The notes below the pieces were generated by a model. It did no database searches, was not told the DNA's origin, and was given only the letters and a program-made list of their open reading frames with translations. The position numbers and the translations under genes were made by a program. From Bacteroidota bacterium (GTDB lineage: Bacteria > Bacteroidota > Bacteroidia > B-17B0 > Aurantibacillaceae), in the NCBI GenBank assembly GCA_030684395.1, contig JAUXTT010000011.1:1-64000 (forward strand): DNA of 64,000 nt, read 5' to 3'. This document shows, in pieces, positions 63,928-64,000 of this stretch (position 1 is its first letter; each line of letters opens with the position of its first letter).

Positions 63928-64000
63928 CATAATTTACCCTTCGGGTTGACGAAAGCGGAGCTTTGCCAAGGTTAAATCCTGACAAAAAATTGAATTCCTT

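Noticed and set aside
1-64000. CRISPR array, prophage, integrative element or large defence island
   Set aside because: No direct repeats of 25-40 bp with regular spacers, no phage structural genes, integrase or attachment sites were seen. Apart from the IS and one toxin-antitoxin pair the content is chromosomal core and surface genes.

Overview
The window is chromosomal DNA of a member of the Bacteroidota (Bacteroidetes), AT-rich throughout. The support is internal. Four secreted proteins end in type IX secretion (T9SS) sorting domains, three of type B and one of type A. Several promoters fit the Bacteroidota pattern TTG-N19-21-TAnnTTTG. There is a Bacteroidota-type IS remnant (ISAon1-like), a TonB receptor beside a GH92 mannosidase, and a fused IcmF mutase. 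I cannot name a genus.

Layout. 1-1125: right part of an ISL3/ISAon1-like insertion sequence. 1202-1349: tRNA-Val with its own promoter and terminator. 1557-14189: two giant T9SS type B adhesin-like proteins separated by hpd (4-hydroxyphenylpyruvate dioxygenase). 14316-15921: small envelope and lipoprotein genes. 15996-23313 (minus strand): mscS, a propeller/SpoIIE phosphatase, a family 2 glycosyltransferase, a small unknown gene, prmA and tpiA. 23649-27913: two overlapping lipoprotein genes and an outer-membrane protein. 27929-31422 (minus): a third T9SS type B protein and a small barrel-like protein. 31534-34770: recG and a secreted transglutaminase-like protein. 34971-35342: rnpB. 35456-40819: TonB receptor plus GH92 mannosidase. 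40872-44486 (minus): YdeI-like protein, V4R-domain histidine kinase, sodium:solute symporter. 44622-47935: recR, a caspase-like orphan, recQ (minus). 47996-50258: a T9SS type A protein and a PIN/ribbon-helix-helix toxin-antitoxin pair. 50644-54920: an operon of a trypsin-like protease and two envelope proteins. 54922-57422 (minus): an export-signal-bearing YidD-like protein, two PGLG membrane proteins and a lipoprotein. 57434-60811 (minus): icmF. 60959-63910: operon of DUF2520 protein, KdsC-like phosphatase, UbiA prenyltransferase and Maf.

Functionally it is a mix of housekeeping (rnpB, tRNA, recG, recR, recQ, tpiA, prmA, maf) and cell-surface genes. The surface proteins probably leave through the Sec system and, for four of them, T9SS; no T9SS machinery gene is present here. 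No CRISPR array, prophage or large defence island is visible.

Best candidates for something undescribed: the secreted YidD-like cassette (54922-56888), the stand-alone caspase-like protein (45411-46031), the protease operon (50644-54920) and the overlapping lipoprotein pair (23649-26853). The regulatory detail is also unusual in places: a palindrome inside a toxin-antitoxin promoter, a terminator encoded inside a convergent gene, and a probable CTG start.
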